DNA from: Desulfobacteraceae bacterium
GTDB taxonomy: Bacteria; Desulfobacterota; Desulfobacteria; Desulfobacterales; Desulfobacteraceae
Direction of reading: 5' to 3'
Assembly (NCBI GenBank): GCA_024225635.1
Contig: JAAEMK010000087.1
Location: 1-51,767, forward strand
Length of the DNA stretch: 51,767 nucleotides
Shown: in pieces, positions 15,751 to 25,471 of the stretch
How the letters are laid out: every line of letters starts with the position of its first letter
Position numbering within the stretch: the stretch's first letter is position 1
Notes under the pieces: model-generated
What the model was told of the DNA's origin: nothing
The model's database searches: none
What the model saw: the letters and a program-made list of their open reading frames with translations, nothing else
Position numbers and translations under genes: made by a program

Positions 15751-17466
15751 TCAGGCAAACTGGCGAACCTTCAGGGTTCTCATGCGGTTGATGGCGGCGG
15801 CAAGCTCAAGGGGCCGGAACCGTGCAAGATCCCCCACCACAAAGGGCATGAGAATATCAAGCCCCTTTTCGTCCAGGTCCCTTTCCACCAGGTTCATCAC
15901 CTGTTCAAGGGTTCTTTTCCCGTCCATGTACTGCATGGCATGGAGTATGGCCCGGCCCATGGCCCGGGTCTGGGAGATGTGAACGATCTGCTCCAGATCC
16001 CAAAGATCGATCAGGGTACTGCCGAACACGATGGCCCGGTCGCCCTGGTTCTTTATCCGCTGCCGCCCCTCCCTGGTAAAGGCGCTGAAGCTCTTCTTCA
16101 CGGGAATCCTGAGCCGTATCCCCCCCAGTTCCCCCCTGCCCTCGTTCCTGCGGCCGGTATCATGGGTCTCAACGATGGTGCGCGCCTGTTCGCTCACATC
16201 CGAGGGTTCATAATTGGTCATCTGGATCACCTGGTCGGCAACGGCAAAATAGTCACCGGAACCGCCCATCACCAGCACCGTGGAGATGCCCTGCTCCCGG
16301 TGGAGCTGTTGCACCCTGTCCACAAAGGGGGTGATGGGTTCATTCTCCTTTGCCACCAGCTGCTGCATCAGCACATCCCGAACCATGAAGTTGGTCGCGC
16401 AGGTATCCTCATCAAGGAGCAGAGTGGCAGCCCCCGCCTCCACCGCTTCGGAAATGGCGGCGGCCTGGGAGGTGCTGCCGCTGGCGTTGGCCGTGGAAAA
16501 GGCTTTGGTATCCTTGCCAAAGGGCAGGTTATTGATAAAGGGCGAGATATCGGTCTTCTCGATATTCCTGCCGTCGGCGGCCCGGATCTTCACCGCCCCT
16601 GCCGAACTCACGGCCAGCTCCCGCCCGTCCCCGGGAACATGGTTGTAAACGCCAAGCTCCAGGGCGTTGAGCAGGGTGGATTTTCCATGGTACCCGCCCC
16701 CCAGGATCAGGGTCACCCCCTTGGGGATGCCAAGGCCTTCAACCTCTCCCCGGTTGGGAAGGCTCACCTTTACCCTGAAGCTTTCAGGAGAGGTGAACGG
16801 AACAATATTGCCCCGTTTCAAGGGCCGGGGATCGATTCCGCTGGCCCGGGGAAGAAGGGAGCCGTCCGCCACAAAGGCAACCAGCCCCAGGGAATCGAGC
16901 TGCCCCCTCAGGGCATCGGCATCCTCGGACACCTCGATGTGCCGGAGAATTGATTTCAGGTCAAGACGGGAGAGGAACAGGGAATGGTCCACGATCTTGG
17001 GAACTTCTTCAAAAAACATGGCCTTTGCGTTACGGGCGGAGATTTTCCGGCCAAAGGCGGGCAAGCCCATGAAAAACCGGGCCTCAACATATTCCCGGGT
17101 CACAACCATGGCGGTTCGCTCCAGGATCTCCTGTTGGGGACGGTCCATGGTGACAAGACCGCTCTTGCCGATTCCCCGCTCCTGTTTGGCAAACCGCCGG
17201 CAGTTCCGGTAGAACGTGCGGGTCAAAAAATCGCAAAAGGCTATGGTCCGGCTATGGTTTGATGTGAGCTCCGGGCCAAAGCCCGTCCGTCCCCGCTCCA
17301 CCCGGACCCGGATCCGGCTGGGGTTGGAGTAGGGGTCGCCCTGGACATGGTCGATAAAAAGTTTAAAGGCTTTAAACCCGTACCTGCCCTTGATATCCTT
17401 ATACGCCTTGAATCCCCTGCCATCGATTCGGCTGAGGATCTCCGCAAGTTTCCTGTTATTTTCCAT
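15751..17466 (-). CDS. ABC-class P-loop ATPase (PF09818 type)
   Basis: This 571-aa soluble protein matches the family of predicted ABC-class ATPases (PF09818). It has Walker A LGGGYHGKSTLLNALE with Lys262, a signature-like SGSTSQAAAISEAVEAGA, and Walker B TLLLDEDTCATNFMVRD followed by a VLVMGGSGDYFAVAD segment. The N-terminal 200 residues (LSRIDGRGFKAYKDIKGRYGF) are also typical of the family. Related trypanosome proteins bind RNA, but the bacterial role is unknown. There is no membrane segment, so it is not a transporter component. It converges on the TetR gene (55 bp between stops) and is divergent from the REC/HD-GYP gene. Length agrees with the family. Confidence 0.85.
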   Translation of the reverse strand: MENNRKLAEILSRIDGRGFKAYKDIKGRYGFKAFKLFIDHVQGDPYSNPSRIRVRVERGRTGFGPELTSNHSRTIAFCDFLTRTFYRNCRRFAKQERGIGKSGLVTMDRPQQEILERTAMVVTREYVEARFFMGLPAFGRKISARNAKAMFFEEVPKIVDHSLFLSRLDLKSILRHIEVSEDADALRGQLDSLGLVAFVADGSLLPRASGIDPRPLKRGNIVPFTSPESFRVKVSLPNRGEVEGLGIPKGVTLILGGGYHGKSTLLNALELGVYNHVPGDGRELAVSSAGAVKIRAADGRNIEKTDISPFINNLPFGKDTKAFSTANASGSTSQAAAISEAVEAGAATLLLDEDTCATNFMVRDVLMQQLVAKENEPITPFVDRVQQLHREQGISTVLVMGGSGDYFAVADQVIQMTNYEPSDVSEQARTIVETHDTGRRNEGRGELGGIRLRIPVKKSFSAFTREGRQRIKNQGDRAIVFGSTLIDLWDLEQIVHISQTRAMGRAILHAMQYMDGKRTLEQVMNLVERDLDEKGLDILMPFVVGDLARFRPLELAAAINRMRTLKVRQFA

Positions 17467-17763
17467 GACCGATTCCTTTTGATTAGAGATATTTCATCTA
17501 TACCCCCACAGGGGTCAAAATGCAATGGCAATGGCCTGCCCACAGGGCGTCTACCAAGGCCATTTTTCTAAAAATAACTGCTCTCCCGCCGTTTTTTTTC
17601 CCTTGCGGCGCATTCAAAATATTGGTACTAATTAAATTATCGGATCTATTTCTCACGTTAAGACCAAGGCTTGGGCAGGGACCCATTTGCTGCCCCGTTA
17701 TAATCATTCAGTCCCACGAATTTCCCGGCTTTTTATAGTACAAATCAACAAAGGACCTATCAT
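17467..17763. other. Divergent intergenic region
   Basis: This 297-bp gap separates the PF09818 ATPase (minus) from the REC/HD-GYP gene (plus) and must carry both promoters. It is AT-rich around 17570-17660 and contains no recognisable gene or strong palindrome. Confidence 0.4.
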
Positions 17764-19314
17764 ATGATTGATGACAGCCTCTTTGCCGATGAGACTAAAG
17801 AGGAGAGGAACGGCGATTTACTGAAACCAAAGGCGCCCGGCTGGAAGGTGTTGATCGCCGACGATGAAGACGAGGTCCACACCACCACCCGCCTGGTGCT
17901 GGGCGACTTTGAGTTTGAGGGCCGGGGCCTGGAGTTCATCAGCGCCTATTCCGGGGCCGAAGCCCTGGCTGTGATGAGAGAACACAGGGACATCGCCGTC
18001 ATCCTCCTGGATGTGGTGATGGAAACCAACAGCGCGGGCCTGGACGCGGTCAAGGTGATCCGGGAGGAGCTGCAAAACAACCTGGTCCGCATCATCCTTC
18101 GCACCGGTCAGCCGGGGCAGGCGCCGGAACGCAAGGTGATCACCGACTTTGATATCAACGATTACAAAAACAAAACCGAATTCACGGTCCAGAGACTCTT
18201 TACAAGTATGTACACCGCCCTTAGATCCTACCGGGACCTGACAGCCATCGACAAGAACAGGACCGGCCTGAAATACATCATCGAAGCGTCCGGCAGCCTG
18301 TTCAAACAGAATTCCATAAAGAAACTGGCCAAGGGGGTGCTCACCCAGATCATGGCCCTTATGGGGCTTCAAGACTCCATCTTCATGGAGCGGGGAGGAT
18401 TCACCGCCGCCCAAGGGAGCGACGGAAAGCTGGAGATCATAGCCACCACCGGGAAATATTCCGACAACGGCGCCAGTAACGCTCACCGTCCCATAAAACC
18501 CGAGGTGAAATCCAGGATACGTGAGGTGGCGGCGGAAGAGAACAGCCGGTTCTACAACAACGACTATGTGGGCTACTTCCCGACCCGGAAGAACAAGCAG
18601 CACATCATCTATCTGGAAAACTGCGGGGAGAAGCAGGAAGAACAGGATCTCGATCTCTTGAAAATCTTCACCACCAATGTGGGAATCGCCTTTGACAACG
18701 TCTACCTGAACCAGGAGATCATCGACACCCAGAAAGAAGTAATCCTCCGCCTGGGGGAAGTTGTGGAAAGCCGCTCCAAGGAGACCGCCTTCCATGTAGT
18801 AAGGGTCGCCGAGTATATGGGCGTTCTTGCCCGGGGCATGAAGCTTTCCGAAGAGGAGATAGATCTTATCAAAATGGCTTCGCCCATGCACGACATCGGC
18901 AAAATCGGCATCCCGGACGCCATTCTCCTCAAACCCGGCCACCTGAACGACGACGAGTTCGCCATGATGAAGACCCACGCACATATCGGCTACCGCATCC
19001 TCAAGGGCTCCAGCCGGGAACTGCTTAAAACCGCAGCCGTCATAGCCCACACCCACCACGAACGCTGGGACGGAACAGGCTACCCCAGAAGGCTTGCCAA
19101 GGAAGATATTCCCCTGTCAGGCCGCATCGCCTGCTTTGCGGACGTCTTTGACGCCCTGCTGACGGACCGGGTCTACAAAAAAGCATGGTCCGTCAGCAAG
19201 GTGGAACTCTTCATCAGCGAACAAACCGGGAAGATCTTTGATCCGGATGTTGTGGCGGCCTACACCAGGAACCGGGACAAGCTCATGGCCATCCGGGAAA
19301 AGTACAGGGATTAA
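17764..19314 (+). CDS. Response regulator with REC, DUF3369 and HD-GYP domains
   Basis: This 516-aa cytoplasmic protein has an N-terminal REC domain (DDEDEV acidic pocket, phospho-acceptor Asp83 in ILLDVVME). A central GAF-like DUF3369 region runs over about residues 170-330. The C-terminal HD-GYP domain has His376-Asp377 in [23 protein letters not shown] around residue 430 and [14 protein letters not shown]. All catalytic motifs of a cyclic-di-GMP phosphodiesterase are present. Family members are output proteins of two-component systems like RpfG. No partner kinase is adjacent, so the phosphodonor is elsewhere. AAAGGACC lies before ATG 17764. Its stop overlaps that of the convergent endonuclease IV gene by 4 nt. 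Confidence 0.92.
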   Translation: MIDDSLFADETKEERNGDLLKPKAPGWKVLIADDEDEVHTTTRLVLGDFEFEGRGLEFISAYSGAEALAVMREHRDIAVILLDVVMETNSAGLDAVKVIREELQNNLVRIILRTGQPGQAPERKVITDFDINDYKNKTEFTVQRLFTSMYTALRSYRDLTAIDKNRTGLKYIIEASGSLFKQNSIKKLAKGVLTQIMALMGLQDSIFMERGGFTAAQGSDGKLEIIATTGKYSDNGASNAHRPIKPEVKSRIREVAAEENSRFYNNDYVGYFPTRKNKQHIIYLENCGEKQEEQDLDLLKIFTTNVGIAFDNVYLNQEIIDTQKEVILRLGEVVESRSKETAFHVVRVAEYMGVLARGMKLSEEEIDLIKMASPMHDIGKIGIPDAILLKPGHLNDDEFAMMKTHAHIGYRILKGSSRELLKTAAVIAHTHHERWDGTGYPRRLAKEDIPLSGRIACFADVFDALLTDRVYKKAWSVSKVELFISEQTGKIFDPDVVAAYTRNRDKLMAIREKYRD

Positions 19315-20156
19315 GAGCCGTAAAACTCCTTGAGCTGCCGGATCTCACTTGGCCAGATGGAGGAGTCCGGGGTTTCAAGGATCAACGGGATGTTGTCGAA
19401 CCGCTCATCCTTCATGATCCTCTCAAACACGGCCATGCCCAGGGTGCCGCGGCCAAGGCTCTCGTGGCGGTCGACCCTGGAGTCCCTCTCCTTTTTGGAG
19501 TCGTTAAGGTGCATGCCCTTTAGATAATTCAGCCCGATGGCGGCGTCAAACTCCTGCCAGGTGGCTTCAAACCCCTCTTCGCTCTTGAGATCATAGCCTG
19601 CTGAAAAGGCATGGCAGGTATCGACGCACACCCCGACCCGGGCCTTGTCCTCCACCCGGTCGATGATCGCCGCGATATGGTTAAAATCAAACCCCATATT
19701 GGTTCCCTGGCCCGCGGTGTTCTCGATAACGGCAGTGACGCCACGGGTCTTGTCCAGGGCGATGTTGATGGAGTCGGCAATGGTAGCAAGGCAGGTGTCC
19801 GGGTCACTTTTTCCAAGGTGGCTTCCCGGATGAAAGTTGAGGGAGACAAGGCCCAGCTGTTCGCACCGTTCCATCTCATCCACAAAGGCGTCCCTTGACT
19901 TTGCAAGGCCCTCCTTTTCAGGGTGGCCAAGGTTGATCAGGTAACTGTCGTGGGCCAGAATCTGACCGGGACCATAGCCGTAGGTGTCGCAGGCCTTTTT
20001 AAACCCCAGGATGTTCTCCCGGGTCAGGGGCTTCGCCTTCCACCGGCGCTGGTTCTTGGTAAACAGGGCAAAGGCTGTTGCCCCGATATCATGGGCGTTT
20101 TTCGGGGCGTTCTCAACGCCCCCTGCCGCACTTACGTGGGCGCCTATATATTTCAT
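19311..20156 (-). CDS. nfo: Endonuclease IV (AP endonuclease)
   Basis: This 281-aa protein is endonuclease IV, which cuts DNA 5' to abasic sites in base excision repair. The metal ligands of the TIM barrel are all visible: His in [17 protein letters not shown], Glu in [13 protein letters not shown], Asp and His in [14 protein letters not shown], His in GMHLNDSK, Asp/His in [10 protein letters not shown] and Glu in LILETP. ATG 20156 was chosen because AAGGA lies upstream and [10 protein letters not shown] is the usual family start. It is convergent with the HD-GYP gene and overlaps its end by 4 nt. It is probably transcribed alone. Confidence 0.96.
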   Translation of the reverse strand: MKYIGAHVSAAGGVENAPKNAHDIGATAFALFTKNQRRWKAKPLTRENILGFKKACDTYGYGPGQILAHDSYLINLGHPEKEGLAKSRDAFVDEMERCEQLGLVSLNFHPGSHLGKSDPDTCLATIADSINIALDKTRGVTAVIENTAGQGTNMGFDFNHIAAIIDRVEDKARVGVCVDTCHAFSAGYDLKSEEGFEATWQEFDAAIGLNYLKGMHLNDSKKERDSRVDRHESLGRGTLGMAVFERIMKDERFDNIPLILETPDSSIWPSEIRQLKEFYGS

Positions 20157-20341
20157 GGTATCCTTTTTCAGCTTTTTTGTTTTCTTCACATTTTTGCTTT
20201 TTTGCTTTTTTGCTTCAGCGGTTCATAACCATGGGCTGGAGGATAGCCCCAAACCCCTCTCGGAATCAAGGAAAAACAGGCGGCATCCGTGCCAGGCACC
20301 CTGGCTGCCGCAACCCACAACCCGACACCAGGAGGTATCCC

Positions 20342-20704
20342 ATGCAGTGTGACAAATGCAACCAACCGGCCAAAAAGGAAGATCTTCACAAACACAACGG
20401 CAGTCTCCTTTGCGAGGAGTGCTACATGGACGCCCTCTCCCCCGCCCGGAACTGCGATCCATGGGCCAGCCGCAGCGCCAAAATTTTTGTCAGGGAAACG
20501 GGCTCCATCGCGGCGATCAACGAGACCCAGGCAAAAATACTCGGCCTGTTGAAGCGAAACAACGGCGGCATGGAGGTCCCGGTCATAGCCGAGGCCCTGG
20601 AAATAGCGGTTTTTGATCTGAAACGGGAGATCGCGACCCTGCACCACCTGGAAAAGGTGAAACACCGGAACAAGGATGGGAAGGTGCTCGTCACCCTGTG
20701 GTGA
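20342..20704 (+). CDS. Small zinc-ribbon / winged-helix protein
   Basis: This 120-aa protein has a zinc-ribbon with C3-x2-C6 and C24-x2-C27 (MQCDKCNQP and LLCEECYMD). It is followed by a C-terminal region (about residues 60-120, AKILGLLKRNNGGMEVPVIAEALEI then a KREIATLHHLEKV helix) that looks like a winged helix. AGGAGG stands just before ATG 20342, which fixes the start. It is divergent from endonuclease IV. Small two-domain proteins of this type may bind DNA or partner proteins; the function is unknown. Confidence 0.75.
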   Translation: MQCDKCNQPAKKEDLHKHNGSLLCEECYMDALSPARNCDPWASRSAKIFVRETGSIAAINETQAKILGLLKRNNGGMEVPVIAEALEIAVFDLKREIATLHHLEKVKHRNKDGKVLVTLW

Positions 20705-20707
20705 TGC

Positions 20708-20821
20708 ATGTTCATTTTACATAAACTAAAGCTGAGCAATCAGATGGTTGAACCGGCTGCAGATGCAGACAAGGTACTCCTCATCGATTCATCCAGATTT
20801 GATCTAAAGGGAATATTATGA
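20708..20821 (+). CDS. Short ORF coupled to the DUF262 gene (possible DeoR-tail remnant)
   Basis: A 37-codon frame starts at ATG 20708, directly after the stop of the zinc-ribbon gene and in the same frame. It ends in TGA that overlaps the DUF262 start codon (ATGA). The segment ADKVLLIDSSRFDLKGIL resembles the tail of DeoR-type sugar regulators, where V-x-L-x-D-S-S-K-F is common. It may be a leader ORF that couples translation, a remnant left by insertion of the DUF262 gene, or chance. No clear ribosome binding site is seen. Confidence 0.25.
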   Translation: MFILHKLKLSNQMVEPAADADKVLLIDSSRFDLKGIL

Positions 20822-22494
20822 AGAACCAGAAAGAAACAATAAGAAAGATCGTTACGCATCTCAACAATGAAGAGGCCAATGGTGGATTTTGGCTGCCTAA
20901 TATTCAGCGCCCGTTTGTATGGAAAGAGGAGCAAATAGAACGGCTGTTTGATTCTCTGATGAGGAAGTATCCCATCAGTACATTGCTGGCGTGGAAAACC
21001 AAGTCGAAAATCAAGCACAGGAAGTTCATAGATAACTATCGTTCTAACATTCGCTTAACTAATTACTATGTGCCGGAAAATGATAAAGCCAAGCTGTTGG
21101 TGTTAGATGGCCAACAACGTTTGCAAAGCCTGTTTATCGGCTTGCGCGGCAGCTACGAGGGGAAGGAGCTTTATCTCGATATCCTGAGTGGTGATCTTGT
21201 AGCGCCGGAGGATATTCGGTTTAAGTTTAAATTTCTGGAAACTGGTAAAGCCGAGTTTCCTTTTGTGAAGTTCAAGGATCTCGTTTTTACAGGTGACAGG
21301 TTGAGCAAGCTCAACCGGAAGATTGTCAATGAATCAGGTAAGAACCTGACAGAAGCAGAAGAAGAACGTATAGAAGATAACCTGAGCCAGATGTTTCATG
21401 TGTTCCGGGAGGAGGAGGTGCTTGTCTATCAAGAACTGGATAGCATTGATAGTCCTGAGTCCTATACCGAAAATGATGTGGTGGAAATATTTATCCGTGC
21501 CAATGACGGTGGAACCAAACTGGGTAAATCCGACCTGTTGTTTTCACTTCTGACATCTTCCTGGGAAGATGCTGAAGAAAAAATGGAAGAGCTGCTGGAT
21601 GATCTGAATCGTGAAGGCTATAACTTTACCCGTGATTTCATCCTTAAAACATGCTTGACCTTGCTGGGCAAAGGAGCTGGTTATGACGTTGCCAAGTTCA
21701 GGGATGGTTCTACTAAAGAGTCCATCACCAATAACTGGAACAAGCTTTCTGGTGCGATAAAGGATGTGAAGGACTTTTTGTATGGAAAAACCTTTATCCG
21801 TACAGATAAAGCCTTGCCATCCTATTTAGGCTTGATTCCGGTCATTTATTTCAGATACAGGCACCCCAAAAAATGGAATGCGGGAACCGGCTTAAATAGT
21901 TATTTGCTGCGCACACTTCTGACAGGGTCATTCAGCGGGACACCGGACAACCTCATAGATAAGTGCACCAGATATATTGATGATAAGGGTGAATTCGATG
22001 TTTCAGAGATCTTTGGCATCATCCGGGCTGACGGCCGTAACCTGGATGTGACTGCGGATACAATTCTAAGTCGCAAGTATGGCTCCAAGGATATCCATCT
22101 GATATTTAATATGTGGTATGAGCAGTTTAACTATACACCGTCATTTCATAGTAACTTGCCACAGGTTGATCATATTTTCCCCCAGTCACGGTTAAAGACC
22201 GTGAAGGACGCTAATCCCGAGACTGGCGCAAGGAATATCATGCGTTACAAAGCACCGCTGAGGAATCAAATAGCGAACTGTATGCTGCTTACAGCGGTTG
22301 AAAATGGAGCGGGTGGTAAAACGGATATCCTGCCGGAGGTGTGGTTTGAAGATCAAGATGATGCCTATTTGGATATGCACCTCATTCCAAAGGATAAAGC
22401 ACTTTGGAAGATAGAAAATTACGAAGAATTTATTGAGGCACGTAAGGAACTGATTTTGGAAAAGTTCGACTACATGCTGATAAAAGACAGTTGA
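20818..22494 (+). CDS. DUF262 / HNH single-chain protein (GmrSD-like, possible defence nuclease)
   Basis: This 558-aa protein has an N-terminal DUF262 (ParB-like NTPase) domain with IQRPFVWKEEQIERLFDSL (about residues 29-47) and the diagnostic DGQQR (97-101). The C-terminal DUF1524/HNH nuclease region has VDHIFPQSRL (Asp451, His452) followed by LRNQIANCMLL. This order is that of GmrS and GmrD, the type IV restriction enzyme that cuts modified phage DNA, fused in one chain. Codon use looks more AT-rich than the neighbours, suggesting transfer. AAAGGG precedes ATG 20818. It is convergent with the ATPase/TPR gene, with hairpins between. Anti-phage action is likely from family knowledge; target modification is unknown. 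Confidence 0.85.
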   Translation: MKNQKETIRKIVTHLNNEEANGGFWLPNIQRPFVWKEEQIERLFDSLMRKYPISTLLAWKTKSKIKHRKFIDNYRSNIRLTNYYVPENDKAKLLVLDGQQRLQSLFIGLRGSYEGKELYLDILSGDLVAPEDIRFKFKFLETGKAEFPFVKFKDLVFTGDRLSKLNRKIVNESGKNLTEAEEERIEDNLSQMFHVFREEEVLVYQELDSIDSPESYTENDVVEIFIRANDGGTKLGKSDLLFSLLTSSWEDAEEKMEELLDDLNREGYNFTRDFILKTCLTLLGKGAGYDVAKFRDGSTKESITNNWNKLSGAIKDVKDFLYGKTFIRTDKALPSYLGLIPVIYFRYRHPKKWNAGTGLNSYLLRTLLTGSFSGTPDNLIDKCTRYIDDKGEFDVSEIFGIIRADGRNLDVTADTILSRKYGSKDIHLIFNMWYEQFNYTPSFHSNLPQVDHIFPQSRLKTVKDANPETGARNIMRYKAPLRNQIANCMLLTAVENGAGGKTDILPEVWFEDQDDAYLDMHLIPKDKALWKIENYEEFIEARKELILEKFDYMLIKDS

Positions 22495-22513
22495 ACGCTC
22501 TATAAAAAAGGGG

Positions 22514-22620
22514 TTGACCCGGTCAATCGCGTCCCTTCATCAGAGGCCCCTTCAAAGGCAACTCGGAAGACGAGAAAATCCACCACGGCCATTCGGAGGG
22601 CAGGCTGATGGCCGTGGTGG
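22514..22620. terminator. Convergent hairpins between DUF262 and ATPase-TPR genes
   Basis: Two perfect inverted repeats lie in the 169-bp gap between convergent stops. The first is TTGACC-C-GGTCAA at 22514-22526. The second is a 13-bp pair, CCACCACGGCCAT at 22580-22592 and ATGGCCGTGGTGG at 22608-22620, with a 15-nt loop. The larger hairpin has A-runs on both flanks but no long T-tract. A bidirectional terminator is the simplest reading. Confidence 0.5.
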
Positions 22621-22663
22621 AAACGCTCCAAAAAATTTGAACCGCGCATATAGGGCGTATGAA

Positions 22664-25471
22664 TTATTGTCTCCCGTTGCTTGTGAGCCAGTTGTAAAGG
22701 GATTCCGCAACTGTTCTGGCCTCGGGATTCAGCCGGAGTAACCGGTCCGGTCCTGTGAAGTAGGCTTCAGCCGCTGCTGCATATGGCTCCAGGCTGAGGT
22801 TGAACTGATTCTCAGAAAGAAACGTTAAATAAAATTGCTCAAAACCATGAACCTTGAATAACCTGGTCAACCGGAGAAGGTCATCCCTGAATTCAACCCA
22901 GAGTGAAACCGGATTTTTTTGAAAAATGGGCTTCAGCTGCTCGCAGCAGGCCCCGGGATTGCCGGCCACTAATTCACATGCCGCAAGGACCAGTTCCGTC
23001 CCCGGAAACTCAATATCATATTCTGACGTCAATTTCTTTGCACCTGAATAATCCCCGCCTTTCAATCTCAGCCATGCTTGATTCCCTTTTGCAATATTGT
23101 CTTGCGAATCCACTATCAGGGCATTTTTATATGCGTTTTCGCTTTCTTTATCTCTGCTGAGGTGATCCTGGAGCAAATTCCCTATTCCGTTCCATGGATG
23201 GGCATATTCAGGATCAATTTCAATAGCCTTTCTGTAGGCCATTTCGCTTTCTTCATATCTATTGAGATGATTCATTAGCAGAAGCCCTAATCCGTGCCAT
23301 GGATGGGCATATTCAGGATCAATCTCAATAGCCTTTTGGTACGCCATCTCGCTTTCTTCATATTTATTGAGATGGCTCTGTAACAGATTTCCTAATCCGT
23401 TCCATGCATGGGCAAATTCAGGATCAATCTCAATAGCCTTCTTGTAGGCCATTTCGCTTTCTTCATATCTGTTGAGATGGTTCTGCAGCAGATTTCCTAA
23501 TCCGTTCCATGGATGGGCATCTTCAGGATCAATCTCAATAGCCTTTTGGTATGCCATTTCGCTTTCTTCATATCTGTTGAGATGGTCCTGGAATAGATTT
23601 CCCAAACCGTTCCACCCGGCAAATGTCGTCGGCGGTTTTGCTTTGCAATGGGAAAGAAAGCGCTCCACCTCTTCCGCATTCCCGTCTTCAAAGGTTCCCA
23701 CATGTAAAAAAACGTTGACCAAGGTTGCGGATTCTTGGCAGGAAAGCTCCGCCAAGGCGCCTTTTCTGTCTTTGAGGCTGTTTATCTTTCCGGCGGCCAA
23801 AAGCCTTCTTAAGGCATGGTTTTCTTTTTTGCCAAGAAGGATATCGTTTTTTTGTTTTTCCTCGACAAATTTTTCCATTAGTACATCCGTTTTTAAATGG
23901 CTCAATAGACCGGGTGTATCAGCAATCGTCTGTTTTTGTTCAGGAGAAAGGGAGACCGATTTGGCAACCATGTCGGCTAATTTATTTGCTTCATCTTCGG
24001 CCATTCCGGATTTAATAAAGCCTGCTATCATTTTTTTCTGCCGCTGGACATGATCCAGCAGTTTGGGTTCATAGTCTTCTCCGGGAAGCAGATCTTTTAA
24101 AACTTCATCGCCTTCACCGATAAGCGGCCGGGTCAGGGCATGGCGGAGGGCATCCTGCAGGGGCGGATCGTCAATAGCATGCATCAGGGCTTCGCTGTAG
24201 ATGTTGCGGCTGGCATTTTCGTTGGTGATCATGTGCCTGGCCTGGAACCGGAGTTCATCCCTGGAATAATATGTGGAAAGAAAGCTGCTCAACCAGCGTA
24301 GGCGGAGACGGTTTCGCCGGGTGCCGTGGCGCATGAGATACCAGATGTTGTAAAAGCGTTCCGCCATCTGGAAGCCTTTTCGTTTGGGGCCTAAAGAAAC
24401 CTGGTGGAGAAGGCCTTCGTTCTGAAGGCGTTTGAGCTGGGAGGAGACCGAGGTTGCGTTTAACCCGGTTCGCTGGACAATGGTGGAGGAATGGACGGGG
24501 TCCCATTCAAGGGCTATGGCGTCTATGATTCTCCGTTGCTGGGGAGGGAGTTCTTCGGTTCGCGCCTTGTACAGGGGGGTGGTGTTTTCAAGGACCCCTT
24601 CCAGGAGCTGGCCGATATCCCCTTTTTCTTCCGGGTTGGCTGCCACGATTGCTTCCAGGACCTGGTAAATAAGAACCAGGGTCCGGGGATTTCCCCCGCA
24701 AAGGGTGTGCATGACCTGGATTCTGGCCGGGAACCTGCGCATATCCCCAAGCACTTCCCGCCCCGGTATCCCACGGGTCTGGGCCAGGCGGGCCAGGCAC
24801 TCTCTCATTTCCACCTGGGTCAGCGGTTTGAGATCATCCATGGAGAAAAAATCGTAGAACGGACCTTCCCGGTCCGCCAGCTGGGGAACATGGGTTGGTG
24901 TGCAGGCGATCATCAGCGGGGCGTCCCTGGACTGGAGTTTTTCCCTCAATGTCCATTGATCCTGCACCTTAAGGCTGTCAAGGATGAGATTCAGGTTATC
25001 CACCAGCAGGAGCAGGCGGCGATTGTGCTTTCGGGCGGTTCCCAGGATGGTTTCATAGAGGTTTTGCCCGGAAAGAATGACCCTGTCCAGGGCTTCGGCA
25101 TTCTCATTATCCCCTTGTTTTTCACACCAGTCCGCCAGCACATCCGCGCAGTTCTGCCAGAAATGATCCAGCTGTCCGATATTATATTGCTCTTCCCTGA
25201 AGTTCAGGGGAATCCAGTGTTCTGCCAGGGTTTGATCATCTCTCACCCCCAGGGCGAGACGTCTGAGCAGGGATGTTTTCCCCATGCCTCTCTGGCCGAA
25301 GATCAGGCGGTGTTCGAGCACGGGTTTCTTTATGTTCTCAAGGATATGGCGTTTCAGCCGCTTCAGGATGGTATGGCGTGCAACGAATGTATTAAGGAAA
25401 TCCTGCTCATCCAGTTGCAGGGGATCGTAGATGGCCAGTCTCAAAGTCGCGTTGTCAACATTTTGCTTCAT
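22664..25471 (-). CDS. P-loop ATPase with winged helix and C-terminal TPR array
   Basis: This 935-aa protein has an N-terminal AAA-type ATPase domain with Walker A FGQRGMGKTSLL (Lys65) and a Walker B-like LLLLVDNLNLIL. A winged helix-like segment follows at about residues 325-395 (STIVQRTGLNATSVSSQLKR). A helical middle region leads to five tandem 35-residue TPR-like repeats at about residues 620-794 (unit pattern W-N-G-L-G-N-L-L-Q-x-H-L-N-R-Y-E-E-S-E-M) and a C-terminal helical tail. ATG 25471 was chosen because it overlaps the stop of the upstream ATPase gene (ATGA); a TTG seven codons upstream is possible. The architecture recalls STAND-like or Orc1-like regulators with a protein-binding array. 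Its role is unknown; defence is possible from context. Confidence 0.75.
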   Translation of the reverse strand: MKQNVDNATLRLAIYDPLQLDEQDFLNTFVARHTILKRLKRHILENIKKPVLEHRLIFGQRGMGKTSLLRRLALGVRDDQTLAEHWIPLNFREEQYNIGQLDHFWQNCADVLADWCEKQGDNENAEALDRVILSGQNLYETILGTARKHNRRLLLLVDNLNLILDSLKVQDQWTLREKLQSRDAPLMIACTPTHVPQLADREGPFYDFFSMDDLKPLTQVEMRECLARLAQTRGIPGREVLGDMRRFPARIQVMHTLCGGNPRTLVLIYQVLEAIVAANPEEKGDIGQLLEGVLENTTPLYKARTEELPPQQRRIIDAIALEWDPVHSSTIVQRTGLNATSVSSQLKRLQNEGLLHQVSLGPKRKGFQMAERFYNIWYLMRHGTRRNRLRLRWLSSFLSTYYSRDELRFQARHMITNENASRNIYSEALMHAIDDPPLQDALRHALTRPLIGEGDEVLKDLLPGEDYEPKLLDHVQRQKKMIAGFIKSGMAEDEANKLADMVAKSVSLSPEQKQTIADTPGLLSHLKTDVLMEKFVEEKQKNDILLGKKENHALRRLLAAGKINSLKDRKGALAELSCQESATLVNVFLHVGTFEDGNAEEVERFLSHCKAKPPTTFAGWNGLGNLFQDHLNRYEESEMAYQKAIEIDPEDAHPWNGLGNLLQNHLNRYEESEMAYKKAIEIDPEFAHAWNGLGNLLQSHLNKYEESEMAYQKAIEIDPEYAHPWHGLGLLLMNHLNRYEESEMAYRKAIEIDPEYAHPWNGIGNLLQDHLSRDKESENAYKNALIVDSQDNIAKGNQAWLRLKGGDYSGAKKLTSEYDIEFPGTELVLAACELVAGNPGACCEQLKPIFQKNPVSLWVEFRDDLLRLTRLFKVHGFEQFYLTFLSENQFNLSLEPYAAAAEAYFTGPDRLLRLNPEARTVAESLYNWLTSNGRQ
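23090..23614 (-). repeat. Five 105-bp tandem repeats encoding TPR units
   Basis: Five in-register 105-bp units start, on the minus strand, at 23614, 23509, 23404, 23299 and 23194, each with a TGG codon. The first four encode nearly identical 35-residue units; the fifth is degenerate (DKESENAYKNALIVD). Near identity at DNA level indicates recent unit duplication or ongoing homogenisation, and copy number may vary between strains. Confidence 0.9.

Noticed and set aside
23090-23614. CRISPR or satellite repeat
   Set aside because: The 105-bp units stay in frame and encode TPR-like helices.
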